Assembly: GCF_029626035.1 (NCBI RefSeq)
Contig: NZ_JARUBE010000003.1
Span: 248,001 to 312,000, forward strand
Origin: Micromonospora sp. WMMD980
GTDB taxonomy: Bacteria > Actinomycetota > Actinomycetes > Mycobacteriales > Micromonosporaceae
Length of the DNA stretch: 64,000 bases
Reading direction: 5' to 3'
Shown here: positions 22,629 through 31,707 of the stretch, piece after piece
How the letters are laid out: each line of letters begins with the position of its first letter
How positions within the stretch are numbered: position 1 is the stretch's first letter
Translations under genes and position numbers: made by a program
Notes under the pieces: model-generated
The model's input: only the letters and a program-made list of their open reading frames with translations
What the model was told of the DNA's origin: nothing
Databases searched by the model: none

Positions 22629-24764
22629 ATGGCCGCAGGACGCAGCCGCTGGACCGCGACGCTGATCGCGGTGGCGGTGGTGCTCGGCTGGCTGATCGTC
22701 GGCGGCGTCGCCGGCCCGTACGCCGGCAAGCTCGGTGACGTCGCCACCAACGACAACGCCTCCTTCCTCCCCGCCGACGCCGAGGCCACCCGCGCGCAGG
22801 ATCTCTCCGCCGGCTTCGTCGACCGGGAGACCACCCCGGCGCTCGTGGTCTACGAGCGCGCCGGCGGCATCACGCCCGCCGACCAGCAGCGGATCCAGGG
22901 CGACGCCGCCCGCTTCGCCCAGGTGCCAGGCGTGATCGGCCCGCTGCCCCCACCGATCGTCAGCCAGGACAAGCAGGCCGCCCAGATCATCGTGCCGATC
23001 GACAGCGCGGAGGGCGAACAGATCCGCAGCGTCGTCGACCAACTGCGCGGCATCGCCGGCCCGGACCGCGACGGGCTCAGCGTCGACGTGGCCGGCCCGG
23101 CCGGCCTGCTCGGCGACCTGATCGAGGTGTTCTCCGCCATCGACGGGCCGCTGCTGCTGGTCACCCTGGTCGTGGTGCTCGTCATCCTGCTGATCGTCTA
23201 CCGCAGCCCGGTGCTCTGGGTCTTCCCGCTGCTGGCCGCCGGGATGTCATACTCGCTGGCCGCCGTCGCCGTCTACCTGCTGGCCAAGCACGACGTGGTC
23301 AAGCTCAACGGGCAGGCCCAGGGCATCCTCACCGTGCTCGTCTTCGGCGCCGGCACCGACTACGCGCTGCTGCTCATCGCCCGCTACCGGGAGGAACTGC
23401 ACCGGCACGAGCGCCCCTGGCACGCCATGAGGGCGGCCTGGAAGGGCGCCGCCCCGGCCATCATCGCCTCCGGCGCCACCGTCATCGTCAGCCTGCTCTG
23501 CCTGCTGCTCTCCAGCCTCAACTCCAACCGCGCGCTCGGCCCGGTCAGCGCCGTCGGCATCGCCGCCACGCTGCTGGTGATGCTGACGTTCCTGCCCGCG
23601 CTGCTGGTGCTCGGTGGCCGGTGGGCTTTCTGGCCCCGGCGGCCCCGGCACGACGACGCCGACCCGCGCACCGAGCACGGCATCTGGGGGCGCATCGCCG
23701 GCTTCGTGGCGCGCCGCGCGCGTACCGTCTGGATCGTCACCGCGGTGGTGCTGGCCGCCCTCGCGATCGGGGTGACCCAGCTCGGCGCCACCACCCTCGG
23801 CCAGTCCCAGCTCTTCACCCAGCGCACCGACTCGGTGGCCGGCCAGGAGGTCATCGACAGGCACTTCCCGGCCGGCACCGGCAGCCCGGCCACCATCTTG
23901 ACCGCGCAGGCCACCGCCCAGCGGGTCGCCCAGGTGGCGCAGGGCGTCAAGGGCGTCTCCTCGGTGGCGCCGCTCGGCCAGCAGGGCCAGAACGCGCCGC
24001 CCGACCCCAACGTGCCGCCGAAGGTGGTCGACGGCCGGGTGCAGCTCAACGTCACGCTCGCCGACCCGCCCGACAGCAACGGCGCCGAACAGACCATCCG
24101 CGACCTGCGCGAGGCGGTGCACGCGGTGCCCGGCGCGGACGCCGTGGTCGGCGGCTTCACCGCCATCAACGTCGACACCGCCGACGCGTCCGTGCGCGAC
24201 CGCAACGTCATCATCCCGGTGGTGCTGCTGGTCATCGCGATCATCCTGGCGCTGCTGCTGCGCGCCCTGGTCGCCCCGGTGCTGCTGATCGCCACCGTGG
24301 TGCTGTCGTTCCTGGCCACGCTCGGCCTCTGCGCGCTGCTCTTCACGTACGTCTTCGACTTCCCCGGCGTCGACCAGTCCTTCCCGCTGTTCGCGTTCGT
24401 GTTCCTGGTCGCGCTCGGCATCGACTACAACATCTTCCTGATGAGCCGGGTCCGCGAGGAGTCGGTGCGCCGGGGCACCCGGGCCGGGGTGCTCGCCGGC
24501 CTGGCCGTCACCGGCGGCGTCATCACCTCCGCCGGCATCGTGCTCGCCGCCACGTTCTCCGCGCTCGCCGTCCTGCCGCTGGTGGTGCTGGTGGAGCTGG
24601 GCGTGGCGGTCGCCGCCGGAGTGCTGCTCGACACCATCGTGGTCCGTTCGCTGCTGGTGCCCGCGCTCGCGTACGACATCGGGCCCAAGGTGTGGTGGCC
24701 GAGCCGGCTGTCGAAGTCGCACCGCGACGGCGACCGCGCCGGAGCGGGGGCGGACGGTGCCTGA
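22629..24764 (+). CDS. MMPL family RND transporter
   Basis: 711 residues. First helix at the N-terminus, a large extracytoplasmic loop (about residues 40-165), a helix bundle with LVFGAGTDYALLLIARYREE, a second helix-loop and a second bundle with VALGIDYNIFLMSRVREE. These are the two repeats of an MMPL/RND exporter, and the two GTDY/GIDY motifs hold the proton-relay Asp. Probable lipid or drug export. ATG 22629 has GAGGG 8 nt upstream; GTG 22620 and 22623 are alternatives. It overlaps the next gene by 8 bp. Confidence 0.9.
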   Translation: MAAGRSRWTATLIAVAVVLGWLIVGGVAGPYAGKLGDVATNDNASFLPADAEATRAQDLSAGFVDRETTPALVVYERAGGITPADQQRIQGDAARFAQVPGVIGPLPPPIVSQDKQAAQIIVPIDSAEGEQIRSVVDQLRGIAGPDRDGLSVDVAGPAGLLGDLIEVFSAIDGPLLLVTLVVVLVILLIVYRSPVLWVFPLLAAGMSYSLAAVAVYLLAKHDVVKLNGQAQGILTVLVFGAGTDYALLLIARYREELHRHERPWHAMRAAWKGAAPAIIASGATVIVSLLCLLLSSLNSNRALGPVSAVGIAATLLVMLTFLPALLVLGGRWAFWPRRPRHDDADPRTEHGIWGRIAGFVARRARTVWIVTAVVLAALAIGVTQLGATTLGQSQLFTQRTDSVAGQEVIDRHFPAGTGSPATILTAQATAQRVAQVAQGVKGVSSVAPLGQQGQNAPPDPNVPPKVVDGRVQLNVTLADPPDSNGAEQTIRDLREAVHAVPGADAVVGGFTAINVDTADASVRDRNVIIPVVLLVIAIILALLLRALVAPVLLIATVVLSFLATLGLCALLFTYVFDFPGVDQSFPLFAFVFLVALGIDYNIFLMSRVREESVRRGTRAGVLAGLAVTGGVITSAGIVLAATFSALAVLPLVVLVELGVAVAAGVLLDTIVVRSLLVPALAYDIGPKVWWPSRLSKSHRDGDRAGAGADGA

Positions 24765-25989
24765 CACCGACGTGGTGATCGTCGGCGGCGGCCTGGCCGG
24801 GCTCGCCGCCGCCCGCCGGCTGCACCGCGCCGGCGTGCCGTGGCGGCTGCTGGAGGCCGGCGACCGGCTCGGCGGGCGGGTCGCCACCGACGAGGTCGAC
24901 GGATTCCTGCTGGACCGGGGCTTCCAGGTGCTCAACACCGCCTACCCCCGGCTCGGCGCGCTGCTCGACCTCGACACCCTCGACCTGGGCTGGTTCACCT
25001 CAGGCGTGCTGGTGCGCCGCGGCGACCGGCTGGCACGGCTGGTCAACCCGCTGCGCGAACCCACCGGAGCGCCCGGCGCGCTGACCGCCGGCGTCGGGTC
25101 GCTGCGCGACCGGCTGCGCCTGGCCGCGCTCGCCACCGCCTGCGCCACAGTGCCCGTCGGACGGCTGCTCAGCGCGCCGGAGACCAGCACCGAGACGGCG
25201 CTGCGCCGGGCCGGGCTCTCCGCCGCGATCACCGAGGAACTGCTCCGGCCGTTCCTGAGCGGCGTGCTGCTCGACCGCGAGCTGGCCACCTCAAGCCACG
25301 TGTTCGCGGTCATCCTGCGCTCGTTCGCCCGGGGCCGGATCGGCCTGCCCGCGCGGGGGATGGGCGCGCTGCCCCGGGCCGTCGCCGCGCCGCTGCCCGC
25401 CGAGCTGATCGCCCTGCGCACGCCGGTCACCGCTGTCGCGCCCGGCCGGGTCCGCACCGAGGCCGGCGAGATCACCTGCCGCGCCGTCGTGGTCGCCGCC
25501 GACCCGCCGGCGGCGGCCACGCTGCTGCCGACGATCGACCGGGTACGCATGCACGCCTACACCACCTACTACCACCGCACCGACTCGGCGCCGCTCGACG
25601 AGCCGATCCTGCTGCTCGACGGCGACCGGCGGGAACTGGTCGCCAACACGGTGGTGATCAGCAAGGCCGCGCCCACGTACGCGCCGGACGGCCAGCACCT
25701 GGTGGCCACCTCCGTGGTCGGCCCGCAGGCCCCGCCCGAGCCGGTGATCCGGCGCGAGCTGGACCGCCTCTACGGCCGCTCCACCGCCGACTGGACCCAC
25801 CTGACCACCGTCACGGTGCCGGACGCGCTGCCCGCCGCCCCGCCGCCGCAGGACCGGCTGCGCAAGCCGGTCGCGCTCGGCAACGGCCTGTTCGTGGCCG
25901 GCGACCACCGGGACAGCCCGTCGATCCAGGGCGCGCTCGCCAGCGGGTGGCGCACCGCCGGCGCGGTGCTGGACGAGCTTCGTTCCTGA
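24757..25989 (+). CDS. FAD-dependent amine-oxidase-like oxidoreductase
   Basis: 410 residues. VVIVGGGLAGLAAARRLHRAG plus LLEAGDRLGGR is the dinucleotide-binding fold of protoporphyrinogen oxidase/phytoene desaturase relatives, and a C-terminal FVAGDHRDSPSIQGALASG contacts FAD. Substrate unknown. GTG 24757 lies inside the MMPL gene, giving an 8-bp overlap that suggests coupled expression, so a lipid substrate exported by the transporter is possible but unproven. Confidence 0.87.
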   Translation: MPDTDVVIVGGGLAGLAAARRLHRAGVPWRLLEAGDRLGGRVATDEVDGFLLDRGFQVLNTAYPRLGALLDLDTLDLGWFTSGVLVRRGDRLARLVNPLREPTGAPGALTAGVGSLRDRLRLAALATACATVPVGRLLSAPETSTETALRRAGLSAAITEELLRPFLSGVLLDRELATSSHVFAVILRSFARGRIGLPARGMGALPRAVAAPLPAELIALRTPVTAVAPGRVRTEAGEITCRAVVVAADPPAAATLLPTIDRVRMHAYTTYYHRTDSAPLDEPILLLDGDRRELVANTVVISKAAPTYAPDGQHLVATSVVGPQAPPEPVIRRELDRLYGRSTADWTHLTTVTVPDALPAAPPPQDRLRKPVALGNGLFVAGDHRDSPSIQGALASGWRTAGAVLDELRS

Positions 25990-26121
25990 GCCTTTCCGGC
26001 GCGTGTCGGTCGGATGCCCGCTGTTATCCTCGCGTTGCCCACCGTGCTGTCGCGGCCGACGTCGCCGCCGGGTCGGTGGTGGCCGGGGATCGATCGGCAG
26101 GTTACGATCCGGCGCGGTGAC

Positions 26122-26198
26122 GGGGCGGTAGCTCAGCCGGTTAGAGCAGGGGACTCATAATCCCTCGGTCGCGGGTTCGAACCCCGCCCGCCCCACCA
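26122..26198 (+). tRNA. tRNA-Met (CAT), integration target
   Basis: GGGGCGG (26122-26128) pairs with CCGCCCC (26188-26194); anticodon loop CTCATAA with CAT, T-arm GGTTCGAACC, and an encoded CCA at 26196-26198. It is an elongator-type CAT tRNA; a lysidine-modified tRNA-Ile2 cannot be excluded from sequence alone. Its 3' 46 nt double as the left attachment site of the integrated element, so the element has kept the tRNA intact. Confidence 0.93.
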
Positions 26199-26199
26199 C
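26153..26199. repeat. attL: 47-bp direct repeat within tRNA-Met
   Basis: The 47 bp from the anticodon loop to just after CCA are identical to 35077-35123. The flanks differ (GG before here, TA there), which sets the ends exactly. The stop codon of the integrase begins on the last base of the repeat. Confidence 0.92.
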
Positions 26200-27791
26200 T
26201 AGGAAAAACGCTTGACCTGCTGCTTCTTGCTGGTTTTGCGATCCTTTCCATTGTTCGATGCCGATGGAGAGGGGTGTTGTGTGCCCGAGGTGAGCCCGGC
26301 GGGGCGCTTGGAGCGCTGGCGAGGCACCAGGCGGGCGGCTGCTTCGGCCGCCTCACGGGCCAGCTCCGGCAGGACCGAGGTGTAGGTGTCGGAGGTCAGC
26401 GAGATCGAGGAGTGGCCCAACATCTCTTGGACCACCTTCATTTCCGTGCCTGCCGCGAGAGCGATCGTGGCAGCGCCGTGCCGTAGATCGTGCAAGCGGA
26501 TCGGCGGCAGACCCGACCGGCGCACCAGCCGATCGAAGTAGTCCGACAGCCAGTCCGGCTCGACCCACGCGCCGGTCGGACGGGTGAACAGACGGCCGCT
26601 CTCCACCCACGCCGCACTCGCTTTCTCCCGGGCCTTCTGCTGCCGCTTGATGTGACGCTTCGTCACCTTCAAGCTGCCGGCGTCGAGAGCGACGATGCGG
26701 TTTCCGGCATCGCTCTTGGGCTCGCTCTCCTCGATCTCCCCACCGATCTCCACGAGCTGCGTGGCGACCGTCACGGTTCCGCCCTTGAGGTCCAGGTCTT
26801 CGGGCCGCAGGCCGCACGCCTCACCTCTGCGCAGCCCGCGCAACGCGATCAGGTGGAACAGCGCGTACAGCTCGTCATCCGCGATGAAGTCGAGGAACGC
26901 CCCCGTCTGCTCGGGGGTCCACACCATGACGGGCGACGGCCGCTCGCCGGTAGCACGCCACCGCGCAACACGCTCGTCTGTCCACACCAGGGCCTTCGGG
27001 CGGCGCACAGGGTCAAGCTCGACATGGGCCGCCGGGTTGAACGTGATCAGCTCCTGCGTGACCGCGTCGTTCAGAGCCGCCCTCAGCGTCGCCCGGATGT
27101 GCCGCCGCGTCGTCGGGCCGACCGTACGCCGAAACGGCGGCATCTCCGCAATGGCAGCACGAGCGGCACGACGCCTGTCACGACCCTTGAGCGCCTTCAG
27201 TTCGTCGAGTGCCGCACGCCGCAGAGCATTCGCCTCCTCAATCTCGATGTTTCGTTCAACGATTGCGTTGAACATCTCCGACAGGTGCGAAACACGCAGC
27301 CGGTCCAAGCGAACGTCCCCGATGTGCGGCTTGAGGTGTAGCCGGATATCCCGGCCGTACCGGTCGAGCGTATTACGGCGGATCTTTCGGCCAGCAATCC
27401 ACGTGTCGAGCCATTCCCCGACCGTTATGCGCGCCGTCAATGACTGACCGCTGCGGAACTTGCGGCGCGTCTCCTCCAAGTCCGGCAGCGGTTCCCGGTT
27501 GGACGCCGCCCGTTCGAACAGGTCTCCCATGCGCTGGCGGCCGTCGACGTCATCGGTGTCAGGAACGGCCAGCAGCGCGCGGACGCCATCCAGGTCCGCT
27601 TGAGCCTCCGTTGCCGACGCGTAGCCGGAGCGGCGGAACGTGCGGCGCTCACCGTCAGCGGTCGGCGGCAGCTCCTGGCGCATGCCCCAGGTGCCGTGAC
27701 GGCGCTGAGTGAGCTTGGGGCAGGATTGCCCGTACTGCTTGCCGGTCTGCGGATCGCGGCAAGCGCAGCGACGGAACACTGATCCTCGCAA
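26199..27791 (-). CDS. int: Tyrosine site-specific integrase
   Basis: 530 residues. The N-terminal Cys-rich motif (FRRCACRDP) and arm-binding region precede a SAM-like core-binding domain (residues 110-260) and a catalytic domain with RGLRRGEA (Arg I), LHDLRHGAATI (His-x-x-Arg), GHSS (His) and SDTYTS (nucleophile Tyr). All catalytic residues are present. It should recombine attP with the tRNA-Met attB. TTG 27791 is preferred because AGGAGG lies 4-5 nt upstream; GTG 27779 is the alternative. The gene ends on the attachment site, the typical layout for these elements. Confidence 0.93.
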   Translation of the reverse strand: MRGSVFRRCACRDPQTGKQYGQSCPKLTQRRHGTWGMRQELPPTADGERRTFRRSGYASATEAQADLDGVRALLAVPDTDDVDGRQRMGDLFERAASNREPLPDLEETRRKFRSGQSLTARITVGEWLDTWIAGRKIRRNTLDRYGRDIRLHLKPHIGDVRLDRLRVSHLSEMFNAIVERNIEIEEANALRRAALDELKALKGRDRRRAARAAIAEMPPFRRTVGPTTRRHIRATLRAALNDAVTQELITFNPAAHVELDPVRRPKALVWTDERVARWRATGERPSPVMVWTPEQTGAFLDFIADDELYALFHLIALRGLRRGEACGLRPEDLDLKGGTVTVATQLVEIGGEIEESEPKSDAGNRIVALDAGSLKVTKRHIKRQQKAREKASAAWVESGRLFTRPTGAWVEPDWLSDYFDRLVRRSGLPPIRLHDLRHGAATIALAAGTEMKVVQEMLGHSSISLTSDTYTSVLPELAREAAEAAARLVPRQRSKRPAGLTSGTQHPSPSASNNGKDRKTSKKQQVKRFS

Positions 27792-27807
27792 GACTCCTCC
27801 TAGAGGG

Positions 27808-27835
27808 GAAGTGGTATCTATGATGGTACCACTTC
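27808..27835. promoter_or_regulatory. Palindrome between divergent int and RHH genes
   Basis: GAAGTGGTA (27808-27816) and TACCACTTC (27827-27835) form a perfect 9-bp inverted repeat with a 10-nt spacer in the 70-bp divergent gap. Its right half with flank (TGATGGTACCACTTC) nearly recurs at about 30186-30199 (TGATGGTACGACTTC). It is a probable operator, perhaps for the ribbon-helix-helix protein encoded at 27862. Confidence 0.5.
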
Positions 27836-27861
27836 TGTCGATGATGAATTGAGGGCACGCT

Positions 27862-28080
27862 ATGCGACGACGCCGGGTAGTCGAGGCTGCTCAGGGCCTG
27901 CCGCCGATTCCCAACGACGAGAAGCGGGACCAGCAGGTCAAGATCAGGCTGACGCGCAGCGAAGTTGAGCAACTGATCGCGATGCGGCCCGACCTCACAC
28001 CGTCCGGCATTGTTGCCGTCATCGTTGACGATGTGCTGTCGGGCCGCTACACACCTGTTTGGGCGGCCAAAGTCAAGTGA
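27862..28080 (+). CDS. Small ribbon-helix-helix-like DNA-binding protein
   Basis: 72 residues. QVKIRLTRSEVEQLIAMRP matches the strand-helix start of ribbon-helix-helix/MobC-like proteins, and a second helix follows (TPSGIVAVIVDDVLSG). It is divergent from int across the 27808-27835 palindrome and converges on the excisionase gene with an 8-bp tail overlap. ATG 27862 has GAGGG about 9 nt upstream. It may regulate excision or act in mobilisation; function is inferred. Confidence 0.6.
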   Translation: MRRRRVVEAAQGLPPIPNDEKRDQQVKIRLTRSEVEQLIAMRPDLTPSGIVAVIVDDVLSGRYTPVWAAKVK

Positions 28081-28297
28081 CAGCTCGGACGCCGAGTAGT
28101 TCCAGGATCTCCGGCACCGGCACGACGTAGTTTCGTCCAACGCGCAGCACTCGAACGGGAAACTTCCCGCGCTTGGCGAGTGCGTACGCCTTGCTGCGGC
28201 CGATACCGAGAATCGCGCCGGCGGTTTCCACGTCCGTCGTGACGCCGAGAGCACGAATCGCTTCGATGGTCCAAGGGGTGCCAGTCGTGGCGGTCAT
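28073..28297 (-). CDS. xis: Excisionase-like helix-turn-helix protein
   Basis: 74 residues. A MerR-like HTH (VETAGAILGIGRSKAYALAKRGKFPVRVLRVGRNYVVPV) is the common form of Xis proteins in actinobacterial integrative elements. It lies upstream of int on the same strand, apart from the intervening RHH gene on the other strand. ATG 28297 has GGAG 7 nt upstream. It would bind att sites to bias recombination towards excision. Confidence 0.78.
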   Translation of the reverse strand: MTATTGTPWTIEAIRALGVTTDVETAGAILGIGRSKAYALAKRGKFPVRVLRVGRNYVVPVPEILELLGVRAVT

Positions 28298-28444
28298 GTT
28301 CGTCTCCAAGGGGTAGCAGGCGGACGCCACGCTCCACGCACGAGGCGTTGCGGCGTGACGGGTTCGAGGTAGGGCCGGCCCGGCGGAGCACCCACGGACG
28401 ACGGCCGAGAGGAGCGGGGAAGCGCTTGTCCGGGGAGTCCGGGC

Positions 28445-28600
28445 CAGATCCAGGAGGGCGGCCGTCCGCCAGGTAGCACCAAGGCCGCCAGGCGGGTTGC
28501 GTACGAGTTTCCCTACTTGGTCCAGACCCAGGAGGGCGGCCGTCCGCCAGGTAGCACCAAGGCCGCCAGGCGGGTTGCGTACGAGTTTCCCTACTTGGTC
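28445..28600. repeat. Two tandem copies of a 78-bp unit
   Basis: 28445-28522 and 28523-28600 match almost base for base (CAGGAGGGCGGCCGTCCGCC starts at 28451 and 28529). The unit is 26 codons long, so a reading frame would persist through it, but no convincing protein uses it. GGGCGGCCGTCCGCC within it is nearly palindromic. Possible roles: excisionase/integrase arm sites, an origin-type repeat, or a plain duplication. Confidence 0.75.
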
Positions 28601-29138
28601 AAGAAGCAGGATCGGCAAGGCCGATCCCGCGAGAGGGAGGAAGGGGAGGAGAGGGCGTGGGCGGGGTCGGGGGCTGCGGCCTGGCGGCCGGTCCCCCGCC
28701 CCGCCCCAGAGGGAAGCGAGGACGCACCACAGACGACCAGAGCACCACGCATGACGCCACCAGGCAGGGCCGACCCCGCCGCCGCGCTACGCCGACCCCG
28801 GCTCATCCGAGTGCACGACGGACAGCCGCCACGAGCCGACCGCCGCGAGCCCTACGGCGAGCACCGCCAGGACCACGCCGCCCGACTACCCGCCCCCGCC
28901 GATGCTGCCGGCATCACCGCGGCCGGCTTCGAGGTGCTGCCGCGCCGGCAAGCCGGCTTGCCCCCGAGTGTCGTGGCAGGGCACCGCGATGCCCGCCAGG
29001 ATCGAGCCCTTTCCTTCCGAAGGCGCACGACCGGCGTCGGTGATCTTCCCTCCTTCCCGGCTGATACCTCGCCGCGTGCACAGGAGCCTTCACCTACCAA
29101 GAAGGGACCGCGAATCGCGAAAAAGTGCCTTGATCAAC

Positions 29139-29159
29139 AAAAATCCTTCAAGATTTTTT
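29139..29159. terminator. A/T-rich bidirectional hairpin
   Basis: AAAAATC (29139-29145) pairs with GATTTTT (29152-29158) across a 6-nt loop, with T-rich ends on both strands. It stands out in this GC-rich DNA and ends 10 bp before the stop of the minus-strand gene at 29169, so it is a plausible terminator for it. Confidence 0.6.
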
Positions 29160-29168
29160 GCAGGCGCC

Positions 29169-29584
29169 TCATGAGACGGTCGGCCCGTCAGGGTCACCCG
29201 GTCGCCGACGGCGCATGAACCGATGCTCGGGTTCGTGGAGCAGCACGTCATCATCATTCGCGGGCAGAGGCACCCACACCTCATCCGGATCGGCCAGGAG
29301 CAAGGTTGCCGCCGGTTGAGCGCGGACCCAGGACAAGACCTCCTCCCGGCTGCCCTCCCGCGTAGCGATACCAACAGCCTCCGCGTGTCGCCAGCCTCGT
29401 CGAAGGGGTCCACCCACGTAGCGCTCCAGACCGTGTGACGCTCCCGTTCACCGGCCCCGCTCAGACTCACATAGATGGTGCCGTGGCCCGGACGAGGGAC
29501 GCCGATACGCTGCTCCGGTGCCGCCTCCGTCAGCTCGGGGTTCCAGTGGCGCTGCACTCTTCGAGGCTCACCCATGTCGGTCAC
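29169..29584 (-). pseudogene. Orphan gene with a probable frameshift
   Basis: From ATG 29584 (or 29575) one frame reads naturally to WSATWVDPFDEA; from there the sensible sequence continues in another frame (RHAEAVGIATREGSREEVL, then WVPLPANDDD) to TGA 29169. Restoring one T in GAGGCTGGCG near 29391-29397 would join them as DEAWRHAEA. No family is recognised. Sequencing error, decay or two separate genes remain possible; I favour one gene with a 1-nt loss. Confidence 0.45.
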
Positions 29585-29602
29585 GGTGGCCCCGTCGCCG
29601 CC

Positions 29603-30100
29603 TCATCGGCCGCTGTACAGCTCTGCGAGAGCCGCACGGATGGCCGGCACCGCCTCGGCGGGGTGGTGGTCGAGGGGTAGGTGCTTGATTGCCTCGTAGA
29701 CCGCTTCATCGATGTCTCTGACGGTGAGGTCGTCGGGTAGGCGTTGGAACCAGCGATAGCCAGCCGGCCGCTCCGGCAATCCCACATCGCGTAGGAACGA
29801 GTTCGCGGCCTCATCGATGATCTCTTGGTCATCGGCCGTGCGCGGCTCGAAGAACGTACGCTCTCCGGCGCGGTTGATGATCTTCACCTCCACTTGGTGT
29901 TGCCGGGTTTCAGGGAGCCGGGCCAGGGTGGAGGGGTCGGCGAGGTAGCCGAGCATGGCATCCCAGCCGGAAACGCTCAGCTCCCAGTACCTGCCATCAG
30001 GAGTGTGGATGGCGTGGCGGCGCTCGGTGATGTCCGGCGGTGAACCGGGAAACGGCGCGGCCGTGTCCCAGGCGTTCGGTGCGGCGCTGGTGTCGCCCAT
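29603..30100 (-). CDS. Hypothetical protein of the integrated element
   Basis: 165 residues from ATG 30100, with GAGGAG 3-4 nt upstream on the minus strand. Reads as a soluble, mixed alpha/beta protein (HTPDGRYWELSVSGWDAMLGY; QHQVEVKIINRAGERTFFEPR; DIDEAVYEAIKHLPLDHHPAE). No motif that I recognise; possibly co-transcribed with the broken gene at 29169-29584, 18 bp downstream. Codon use is less GC-extreme than the chromosome, consistent with transfer. Confidence 0.65.
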   Translation of the reverse strand: MGDTSAAPNAWDTAAPFPGSPPDITERRHAIHTPDGRYWELSVSGWDAMLGYLADPSTLARLPETRQHQVEVKIINRAGERTFFEPRTADDQEIIDEAANSFLRDVGLPERPAGYRWFQRLPDDLTVRDIDEAVYEAIKHLPLDHHPAEAVPAIRAALAELYSGR

Positions 30101-30350
30101 GCTGCTCCTCGGGGGCTTGCTACGGCACGGTCCCGGCCTCCCCGGGGAGAGGTCGGGACCGTGGTCACACATCCGCATTCACCTGTGATGGTACGACTTC
30201 GGACCGGACAGGATCAGAACTTGCAGGGGTCGGCGGTCGACCCGTAGCACTTGAAGCGCGCCGTCTCCAGCGGGGGCAGCGTGCGCACGGAGTAGCCGCC
30301 GGGGGTGAAGTCGGTGTTGAAGGCCGCGTAGTACGGCTTGGGGTTGACCA

Positions 30351-31707
30351 CAGGGCGTTCGCAAGGTAGCGAGATGACCGGATTGCCGGTTGTGGGGTAG
30401 CCACGCCGGTTCCGTCGGGTACGTAGGAGAGCGCGGCCTTCTGGTGATCATTCAGGTGTCTAGACTGGATGATCGAGAAGGACCGCGCTCGTGGAAGCAT
30501 CATCGTTGATCGGCGGGTTGTCCGCACGTCTGGGTGGTGTGTCGCCGCTGTCGGAGCGGGACACGCCGGGGTTGCTGCAGGTTCTTGCCGAGGTTCCGGA
30601 CCCGCGTGATGCCCGAGGTCGGATCTATTCGCTGCCGGGGCTGCTCGCGATGGCGATCGCGGCGGTGCTCTCGGGATCCAGCCGGGTCGTGGAGATCGTG
30701 GAGTGGGCTGCGGATCTGCCGGACGTGGTGTGGGATCGTCTCGGTGCGGTCCGCGACGCTTTGACCGGGGCCCGGCGGGTGCCTGATGACGGCACCCTGG
30801 GTCGGGTGCTGGCCGGTATCGACGCCGACGCGTTGGATGCCGCGGTGGGTCGCTGGCTGCTGGGCCGGGCCGGTCTGGCCGGGCGGGGCCGGCGGGTGAT
30901 CGCCGTTGACGGTAAGACGCTGCGTGGTAGCGGCCCGGCCGGGTCTCAGGTGCACCTGCTGGCCGCGTTGGACCAGGCCGAGCAGATCGTCCTGGCGCAG
31001 ATCGACGTCGATGGCAAGACGAATGAGATCAGCCGGTTCCAGCCGTTGCTCGACGGCCTGGACCTGGCCGGGACGGTCATCACGGCGGACGCGCTGCACA
31101 CCCAGCGCGAGCATGCCCGCTGGCTGGTCGAGGACAAGCATGCCGGTTACGTCTTCGTCGTCAAGCGCAATCAGCCACGGCTGTACCGGCAGGTCAAGGC
31201 CTTGCCCTGGGGGAAGATCCCCACCCTGGACGCCACCCGCGAGCGCGGGCACGGCCGCTACGACATCCGGCAGTTGCAGGCGGTCACCTGTCTGGGGCCG
31301 CTCGCGCTGGACTTCCCCCACGCGGCCCAGGCCCTGCGCATCCGGCGCCGCCGACACAACCCGCTCACCGGAGGTTGGTCCACCGTCACGGTGTACGCGA
31401 TCACCAGCCTGACCGCAGCCGCGGCCAGTCCCGCTGACCTGGCCAACTGGCTACGCGGACACTGGGCCATCGAGGTCCTTCACCACATTCGCGACACGAC
31501 CTACCGCGAGGACGCCGGCCGGCTACGCACCGGCAACGCGCCCCGCGCCCTGGCCACCCTCCGCAACACCGCGATCAGCATGCTCCGCCTCAGCGGCGCC
31601 ACCTCGATCGCACCAACCCTGCGCCGAAACAGCCGAGACCCACACCGATCCCTACAAATACTCGGACTCACCTAGAACGGACATACCTCAACCTTGCGAA
31701 CGCCCTG
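30351..31707 (+). mobile_element. ISAs1-family insertion sequence, 1357 bp
   Basis: Perfect 17-bp terminal inverted repeats CAGGGCGTTCGCAAGGT (30351-30367) and its complement (31691-31707). The 10-bp direct duplication GGGTTGACCA flanks it at 30341-30350 and 31708-31717. Length, duplication size and transposase fit the ISAs1 family. Perfect ends and duplication mean it is probably intact and young. Confidence 0.93.
30491..31675 (+). CDS. ISAs1-family DDE transposase
   Basis: 394 residues from GTG 30491. The N-terminal helical region (PDPRDARGRIYSLPGLLAMA) is typical of ISAs1. The catalytic triad is visible as VIAVDGKTLRG (first Asp), VITADALHTQREHA (second Asp) and HWAIEVLHHIRDTTYRED (Glu). 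Nothing is broken, so it could still be active. Little regulatory sequence surrounds it within the element. Confidence 0.92.
   Translation: MEASSLIGGLSARLGGVSPLSERDTPGLLQVLAEVPDPRDARGRIYSLPGLLAMAIAAVLSGSSRVVEIVEWAADLPDVVWDRLGAVRDALTGARRVPDDGTLGRVLAGIDADALDAAVGRWLLGRAGLAGRGRRVIAVDGKTLRGSGPAGSQVHLLAALDQAEQIVLAQIDVDGKTNEISRFQPLLDGLDLAGTVITADALHTQREHARWLVEDKHAGYVFVVKRNQPRLYRQVKALPWGKIPTLDATRERGHGRYDIRQLQAVTCLGPLALDFPHAAQALRIRRRRHNPLTGGWSTVTVYAITSLTAAAASPADLANWLRGHWAIEVLHHIRDTTYREDAGRLRTGNAPRALATLRNTAISMLRLSGATSIAPTLRRNSRDPHRSLQILGLT

Larger units (their letters stand above)
28298..29168. other. 871-bp stretch without a supportable gene
   Basis: The plus-strand open frames (28517-29218 and overlapping frames) are low-complexity Arg/Pro/Ala-rich and match nothing I know. 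The stretch contains the 78-bp tandem duplication at 28445-28600 and ends with an A/T-rich hairpin. Such regions in integrative elements often hold replication or excision sites. I cannot call a gene here. Confidence 0.4.

Noticed and set aside
28517..29218. 233-residue plus-strand frame inside the integrated element.
   Set aside because: Arg/Pro/Ala-rich low-complexity sequence that spans the 78-bp repeat; several overlapping frames look alike and none has a motif.
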